Notes under the pieces: generated by a model
What the model was told of the DNA's origin: nothing
Seen by the model: only the letters and a program-made list of their open reading frames with translations
The model's database searches: none
Source of the DNA: Pseudomonadota bacterium
GTDB lineage: Bacteria; Pseudomonadota; Gammaproteobacteria; Burkholderiales; Gallionellaceae
DNA length: 47,351 nt
Direction of reading: 5' to 3'
NCBI GenBank assembly: GCA_021783855.1
Contig: JAJXTL010000003.1
Coordinates: forward strand, 1 to 47,351
Shown: positions 42,890-47,351 of the stretch, one piece after another
Layout of the letters: each line of letters opens with the position of its first letter
How positions within the stretch are numbered: the stretch's first letter is position 1
Translations under genes and position numbers: made by a program

Positions 42890-43711
42890 ATGAGAGATAT
42901 CATCCGTCAATATCTGGTCGAAATCGAGCCCTATTACCGCGTGGTATCGGACGAAGTGGCTGTTTATGAAGCCGCCTATTCTGCGCGCATGCCCATGATG
43001 TTAAAAGGCCCGACAGGCTGTGGAAAAACACGCTTCATTGAATATATGGCCTGGAAACTCCAGAGGCCTTTGATTACCGTCGCATGCAACGAAGATATGA
43101 CCGCAAGCGACCTGGTAGGCCGCTTCCTGCTCGACTCCAATGGCACACGCTGGCAGGACGGGCCGCTCGCCATCGCTGCGCGTTATGGCGCAATCTGTTA
43201 TCTCGACGAGGTTGTCGAGGCGCGCCAGGATACGACTGTCGTCATCCATCCGCTCACCGACAACCGCAGAGTCCTCCCATTGGAAAAGACCAGTGAACTC
43301 GTGCATGCGCATCCCGACTTTCAGCTCGTGATTTCCTATAACCCCGGCTACCAGAGCGTGATGAAGGATTTGAAGCAGTCCACCAAACAGCGTTTTGGCG
43401 CACTCAACTTCGATTATCCTGAGCATGCCATTGAAGAAGAAATCGTTTCCCATGAAACCGGTGTTTCCGGTGAGGATGCGCAGAAACTGGTATCGATTGC
43501 GAAAATGGCGCGCAAGCTCAAGGGCCACGGTCTGGATGAAGGGATTTCCACCCGTATGCTGATTTACGCAGGCAACCTGATTGCCAGGGGTGTCGATACC
43601 AAAAGGGCCTGCCGCGTCGCTCTGGTGTCACCCATTACCGATGATCCGGATATGCGCGATGCGCTTGATGCGGCAGTTTCCACATTTTTCGGGAAGCCCG
43701 CAAGCAAATAA
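42890..43711 (+). CDS. cbbQ: CbbQ/NorQ-type MoxR AAA+ ATPase
   Basis: A 273-residue AAA+ protein of the CbbQ/NirQ/NorQ group. Walker A is GPTGCGKT (40-47). Walker B is ICYLDE (102-107), followed by VVEARQDT. The start [11 protein letters not shown] and the [12 protein letters not shown] block are group-specific. With a VWA partner, these ATPases remodel target enzymes: RuBisCO (CbbQO) or nitric oxide reductase (NorQD). Neither target gene is in the window. AGAGGAA precedes the ATG. The VWA gene follows 5 bp later. Confidence 0.92.
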   Translation: MRDIIRQYLVEIEPYYRVVSDEVAVYEAAYSARMPMMLKGPTGCGKTRFIEYMAWKLQRPLITVACNEDMTASDLVGRFLLDSNGTRWQDGPLAIAARYGAICYLDEVVEARQDTTVVIHPLTDNRRVLPLEKTSELVHAHPDFQLVISYNPGYQSVMKDLKQSTKQRFGALNFDYPEHAIEEEIVSHETGVSGEDAQKLVSIAKMARKLKGHGLDEGISTRMLIYAGNLIARGVDTKRACRVALVSPITDDPDMRDALDAAVSTFFGKPASK

Positions 43712-43716
43712 CCATC

Positions 43717-45510
43717 ATGAAATCCACTCTCCATCGCATCTCACGCGGGTTGCAGAACTATCTCGGCAAAACAACCGGGGTATCATCGCTCGCCTGGCAG
43801 AAAGGGCACACCAGCACCCGGTTAACCGATGTGCAGCGCCGCATCGTGATCTATCTGCATGCCTTATGGGGCCGCGATTTTGTCATCAAACCGATCGATG
43901 AGGACTTTATACATGACGGAAAATACCAGCCTTTCGTCGAGAACAACGTCATCCATCTGCCGTGTTTTTATTTCGATCTCACCCTGAATGACGGCTCGCA
44001 AGTCACAGGTCTGGAAACCTATCGTGCAGCTTCCGTGCATGCTGCCGCTCACCTCGTTTACACGAAAAATCCTTTTCCTGAAAAATCGCTGAGCAAATGG
44101 CAAAAGGCGCTGATTTCCGGAATCGAAGATGCGCGAGTCGAGACCTTGTTGATACGCGAATTTCCGCGCTTAAAACAGCTCTGGAGCATGCAGCATACCG
44201 CAACCCCTTTGAACAGCCAGAGCGCCGGGGATTATCTCAATCGCCTCGCGCGCGCCTTGCTGGATGAGACCTACCGGGATGACGATCCCTGGATAATCCA
44301 GGGGCGGGCTTTGTTTCATGCTGCGGATAATCTGGAAACCAGCGACATTTCGATCAGGATCGGTCTGGCTCTGGCGCAGGCGTTTGAGTCCAAAAAAATC
44401 AGGTTCCATGCACGCACCGACCGACTGACGGCGCCCTACCGCGACGACAACCGTTATTTATGGGCGTTGGCAACGACGGATTCCAACCAGCCGCAGGAAT
44501 TGCCCGACGCCTTTTACGATTCAAAGTTGCTGCTGGGAAATAATGAATTTGCCAGCGCAGACGAGGAAACCAAGCAACTCTCGGAGGATAAACCGCTACG
44601 CAGAACACCGGTTTCGGAAACATACAGTTATTCCGAATGGGATTACCGAAGCCAGGTTGAGACGCCGGCCTGGGTGACGATACGGGAAAAAAAGTGCAAG
44701 CCCGGCGATCTTGAAACCATAGCCAATATCGTTACACAGAATAATGATTTGGTCGTGCGCATGAAGAATCTTCTGCATACCATCCGCCTCAGTGGCGTGC
44801 GCCGCATCAGAAAACTTGAGGAAGGCGACGAAATAGACATCAATGCCGCCATTCGCGCGCTGATCGATATCAGATTGGGTGTGCAACCGGACACCCGGGT
44901 CATGATGCGCCAGATGCGCAAAACCCGCGACATCACGGTGCTGGTACTGCTGGATCATTCCAATTCGACGAATCAAAAGATAGCCGGGCAAGACCATACT
45001 GTGCTGCAGCTGACCCGGCAAATTTGCGTACTGTTTGCGGAGGTCATTGAATCGGTCGGCGATCCGTTCGCCATCCACGGTTTCTGCTCCAAGAGCCGGC
45101 ATAATGTCGAATATTTCCGCTTCAAGGATTTCGATCAACCTTACGACGACATTCCGAAGGGAAAAATTGCCGGCATGACCGGACAGAATTCTACCCGCAT
45201 GGGTGCGGCGATACGCCACGCCACGCATTATCTCAATGGACAGGAATCCGGCAAGAAGCTCCTGATGCTCATTACTGACGGCGCGCCATCGGACATCGAC
45301 GTGCGAGGCACGAAATACCTGACGTATGACGCGAAGATGGCGGTCAGGGATGCCGGACGCTGCGGGATACATACGCATTGCGTCAGCCTCGATGCCAATG
45401 CGGATGGGTACGTCTCACGCATCTTCGGCGCGCGAAACTACATGGTGGTCGACCATATCCGGTGTTTGCCTGAAAAAATGCTGATGATCTACGCTGGGCT
45501 TACTGCTTGA
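43717..45510 (+). CDS. CbbO/NorD-type VWA-domain activator protein
   Basis: A 597-residue partner of the upstream ATPase. The C-terminal von Willebrand A domain (about 405-597) has a complete metal-ion site: DHSNS (DxSxS, near 413-417), the Thr region NSTRMG and TDGAPSD. The N-terminal 400 residues are the target-recognition part typical of NorD/CbbO. At about 600 residues it is closer in length to NorD than to the longer CbbO, while the ATPase is CbbQ-like, so the client is open. It is 5 bp after cbbQ and convergent with the polyferredoxin gene, which begins 22 bp beyond. Confidence 0.9.
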   Translation: MKSTLHRISRGLQNYLGKTTGVSSLAWQKGHTSTRLTDVQRRIVIYLHALWGRDFVIKPIDEDFIHDGKYQPFVENNVIHLPCFYFDLTLNDGSQVTGLETYRAASVHAAAHLVYTKNPFPEKSLSKWQKALISGIEDARVETLLIREFPRLKQLWSMQHTATPLNSQSAGDYLNRLARALLDETYRDDDPWIIQGRALFHAADNLETSDISIRIGLALAQAFESKKIRFHARTDRLTAPYRDDNRYLWALATTDSNQPQELPDAFYDSKLLLGNNEFASADEETKQLSEDKPLRRTPVSETYSYSEWDYRSQVETPAWVTIREKKCKPGDLETIANIVTQNNDLVVRMKNLLHTIRLSGVRRIRKLEEGDEIDINAAIRALIDIRLGVQPDTRVMMRQMRKTRDITVLVLLDHSNSTNQKIAGQDHTVLQLTRQICVLFAEVIESVGDPFAIHGFCSKSRHNVEYFRFKDFDQPYDDIPKGKIAGMTGQNSTRMGAAIRHATHYLNGQESGKKLLMLITDGAPSDIDVRGTKYLTYDAKMAVRDAGRCGIHTHCVSLDANADGYVSRIFGARNYMVVDHIRCLPEKMLMIYAGLTA

Positions 45511-45531
45511 AGTTGTGAGCTGGTTATTGTT

Positions 45532-46758
45532 TTATTCCCCTAACAGGTTGACTACCCCCGGACGGGTAATCCTTGTGCGCTCAGCTTCCGCGTGCGCCAA
45601 ATTCCTGGCAACGCACTGTTTTAATCCGTTGCTGTCAGTGTTGGTCGGATCCTGCTGCAAGGTGCAATCACACCGGCAAGCCGCCGCGCGGTAACATCCT
45701 TCCATATTGCGACTCTTGCAGGCAGACTCCTGCTGCACGCATTGAACACTGCAAATTCTTGCGATCTCGCGTGTTTTCTGTTGTACGGCAAACGGTATCT
45801 TCGGCAACACTTTTGGTTGTGTCACCCAACCCCATACCATCAGCACGATTCCTGCCAGGAACAGCCCCAAGACCAACCGGTTTGTGCTCCGCAACACGGT
45901 CGCTATTTTTTGATACCAGGTTCTGTTTGCAGATTCCGAACTCAACTTGAAATCCAGCAGGCCGGGAGTGCAGGTTTTCTGATGCAGGCGATCACAGGCA
46001 TCGATGCATTCCCCGCAGTTGATGCAGATGTCATGGGGCGCAATGGCAGTCGGCTGAATATTGGTGATACAGACTGTCGCACAGTAATTGCACTTGGCGC
46101 AATCCGCAGCGCGTGTTGCATCGTAGGTCACATGCAATGCATCGCGGGTTTTGAACATCCTTTGTCCCATACGATAAAAGCAGGCGTAGTCGCACAAATA
46201 ATAGCGTATGAATGCAATGTCGGCAAAGACCAGAAATACAATCAGTAAATAAAATATGAAAGTTGATAACTTTTCAGTATCGCTAAATGTCAGCATTTCC
46301 CACAGGTAGGTAGGCGAAAAAAATAACAAGAATGGAAACAGTGCAATGACGAATGACGCAAGTAAAAATACGATCCCGAGCACAATCCAATTGAGCAACC
46401 TGTTTTTAGTTTCGGCAACGACAAACCCTTTGCCTTCCACTCTCACGCTTGCGCGTTTCCCAAGCAATTTGTGAGTTAACTTATCCCCGAATTCTGCAAC
46501 AAGATTTTGCGGGCATGCCCACCCGCACCAGACAGTACCGATGGTCATATAGGTGAGTATAGGCGCCGTCACAAAAATCAGCGCAAGACCGGTGACCAGG
46601 GTGAAACTCGACCACCATATTTGATGGTTTAAAACCAAAAAGCTCGCAGACGCCAGATCGATACGAAACAATCCTGTCGCCGGGATCAGCACAATCAGCA
46701 TCAGAGTGGCAAACTGCACGATCCTTCTTTTCCAATGAAACTGGGGTATGTTTGTCAT
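45532..46758 (-). CDS. Membrane polyferredoxin (CcoG/NapH-like) with Cys-rich tail
   Basis: A 408-residue protein with about five membrane helices (near 15-32, 52-72, 122-148, 163-184 and 295-313). WCGWACPQ (77-83) is the conserved loop of CcoG/NapH/NosR-type proteins. Two [4Fe-4S] motifs follow: Cys220-223-226-230 and Cys245-248-251-255. An unusual Cys-rich tail (CSVQCVQQESAC...CRCDC, residues 336-365) sits after the last helix. CcoG proteins reduce copper for cbb3 oxidase assembly; NapH passes electrons to periplasmic reductases. The ATG at 46758 was used; the longer frame starts at TTG. Its nearness to the NorQD-like pair may be functional. Confidence 0.87.
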   Translation of the reverse strand: MTNIPQFHWKRRIVQFATLMLIVLIPATGLFRIDLASASFLVLNHQIWWSSFTLVTGLALIFVTAPILTYMTIGTVWCGWACPQNLVAEFGDKLTHKLLGKRASVRVEGKGFVVAETKNRLLNWIVLGIVFLLASFVIALFPFLLFFSPTYLWEMLTFSDTEKLSTFIFYLLIVFLVFADIAFIRYYLCDYACFYRMGQRMFKTRDALHVTYDATRAADCAKCNYCATVCITNIQPTAIAPHDICINCGECIDACDRLHQKTCTPGLLDFKLSSESANRTWYQKIATVLRSTNRLVLGLFLAGIVLMVWGWVTQPKVLPKIPFAVQQKTREIARICSVQCVQQESACKSRNMEGCYRAAACRCDCTLQQDPTNTDSNGLKQCVARNLAHAEAERTRITRPGVVNLLGE

Positions 46759-47058
46759 ATAGGTCAACTATTGTGAAATCCGAAAATCGATCGTTTTTTC
46801 TGAGCGGGTCACCAAAAAACGCAAAGGGCGGCGCAATTTCAAGTACCCAAATGCCTGTAAATCAGCAGGATATATCTGCAAACTTGTTGATGATTAATCA
46901 GCGTGTTTGGTGATGATATGAATTTTCGCTACCTGTATGTACTTATGATTTTAATCGTATCATGACTCAATAAACAGCAGCATGACTATTTTTAAGTCGC
47001 GCATTCTGCTTTGAAGCGGGCAGTGGCTATCAGGAAATATGAATGACCATCTCGATTG
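46759..47058. other. Intergenic region without recognised genes
   Basis: About 300 bp, AT-rich. TGATTAATCA (46891-46900) is a 10-bp palindrome, but its spacing does not fit an FNR box. No coding region is convincing. Confidence 0.4.
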
Positions 47059-47235
47059 CTACAGATCGCAAATATCGGCAATGGCCTGCTGCGCCGGATT
47101 CTTCGCCGCTTTCACGATGGCGGTGCCTTCGACGAAGTATTTGCGTGCCTCTTCGGGAATCGCCGGTGCGGGCTTGAGCTCGCTGGCGAGTTTGATGATG
47201 AGGCGGCGGGTGACCGTGTCAGATGGTTTGAGGGT
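47059..47235 (-). pseudogene. C-terminal fragment of an interrupted gene (possibly TPR protein)
   Basis: On the minus strand an open frame reads SDTVTRRLIIKLASELKP, then IPEEARKYFVEGTAIVKAAK, and ends at a stop at 47059-47061. The IPEEARKYFVEG segment resembles tetratricopeptide-repeat proteins of the PEEARRHFVxG type. The expected continuation is missing after KNPA. Upstream (rightwards) it runs into the end of an IS256-type element, so it is broken by that insertion. Confidence 0.45.
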
Positions 47236-47351
47236 GTAAGAAATTTTGTGTAAACGGTCATTTGGCAGGAAAATCTGCCTAACTTTGAAAAGGAAGTAAA
47301 CATGACCGTAGCAAAGAAATCACCCTCGCCGGATTTGATTGACCAACTGCT
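47232..47351 (+). mobile_element. Left end of an IS256-family insertion sequence (window edge)
   Basis: The stretch from GGGTGTAAGAAATTTTGTG onward resembles the terminal repeat and leader of IS256-family elements and is followed directly by a transposase start. The exact terminus (47232-47236) cannot be fixed without the other end. Confidence 0.6.
47302..47351 (+). CDS. IS256-family transposase, N-terminal fragment
   Basis: ATG at 47302 after AAAAGGAAG begins MTVAKKSPSPDLIDQLL, which resembles the N-terminus of IS256-family (Mutator-type) transposases. Only 16 codons are inside the window, so catalytic residues cannot be checked. Confidence 0.65.
   Translation, partial: MTVAKKSPSPDLIDQL

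Noticed and set aside
46889..46905. FNR box (TTGATGATTAATCAG) near the polyferredoxin gene
   Set aside because: The half-sites are spaced by five rather than four bases and the position relative to the start is poor.

Overview
The window reads as a chromosomal segment of a betaproteobacterium, most likely of the Nitrosomonadales/Gallionellaceae type. This is an inference. It rests on the thiS-thiG-trmB and rph-rdgB-hemW gene orders, a gmk-rpoZ-spoT run, a CbbQ/NorQ ATPase with its von Willebrand partner, and the families of intergenic repeats. Coding density is high, and most genes are full-length housekeeping or signalling genes.

Layout. 1-4.4 kb: spermidine-synthase-like protein, a small ribbon-helix-helix operon, a Met/His-rich Spy/CpxP-like periplasmic protein, a 108-bp MITE, a di-haem cytochrome c peroxidase/MauG-like protein and a universal stress protein. 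4.5-8.1 kb: dnaE with an in-frame low-complexity insertion. 8.2-8.9 kb: a TumE/TumA-type toxin-antitoxin pair with a palindromic operator. 9.1-9.5 kb: a structured repeat. 9.5-15.7 kb: MFS transporter, gloA, a chemoreceptor with a PilZ tail, tRNA-Gly(CCC), thiS, thiG, trmB and a BFD-like [2Fe-2S] protein embedded in a repeat array. 16.1-16.4 kb: a second copy of the structured repeat. 16.9-22.9 kb: hemW, rdgB, rph and a PP2C phosphatase, with the remnant of a type I restriction-modification island (truncated YgjP-like peptidase, intact Fic protein, gutted hsdM) wedged between rdgB and hemW. 22.9-28.2 kb: yicC, HD-GYP protein, gmk, rpoZ, spoT. 28.3-37.7 kb: a long minus-strand run: PAS histidine kinase, REC-HK-REC hybrid, single-domain REC, REC-PAS-PAS, Ser/Thr kinase-HDOD-GAF fusion, patatin-like lipoprotein, pabB. 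38.2-42.3 kb: nrdA-nrdB (class I ribonucleotide reductase) behind two NrdR boxes. 42.9-46.8 kb: CbbQ/NorQ ATPase, CbbO/NorD-type VWA protein, and a convergent membrane polyferredoxin. The right edge holds a gene fragment cut by the start of an IS256-family element.

The most unusual features are small repeats that interact with genes. (1) The last codons of both nrdB (two extra copies) and nrdA (one extra copy) are repeated downstream of the genes. Nearly all differences between copies are synonymous, and each gene is followed by an inverted partial copy of its own tail. (2) Short dispersed palindromic repeats sit in frame inside hemW and trmB, and a low-complexity repeat sits in frame inside dnaE. 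(3) Two copies of a roughly 300-bp intergenic element keep the same stems with different stem sequences, as expected of a structured RNA. These were read by eye; no database search or folding was run.
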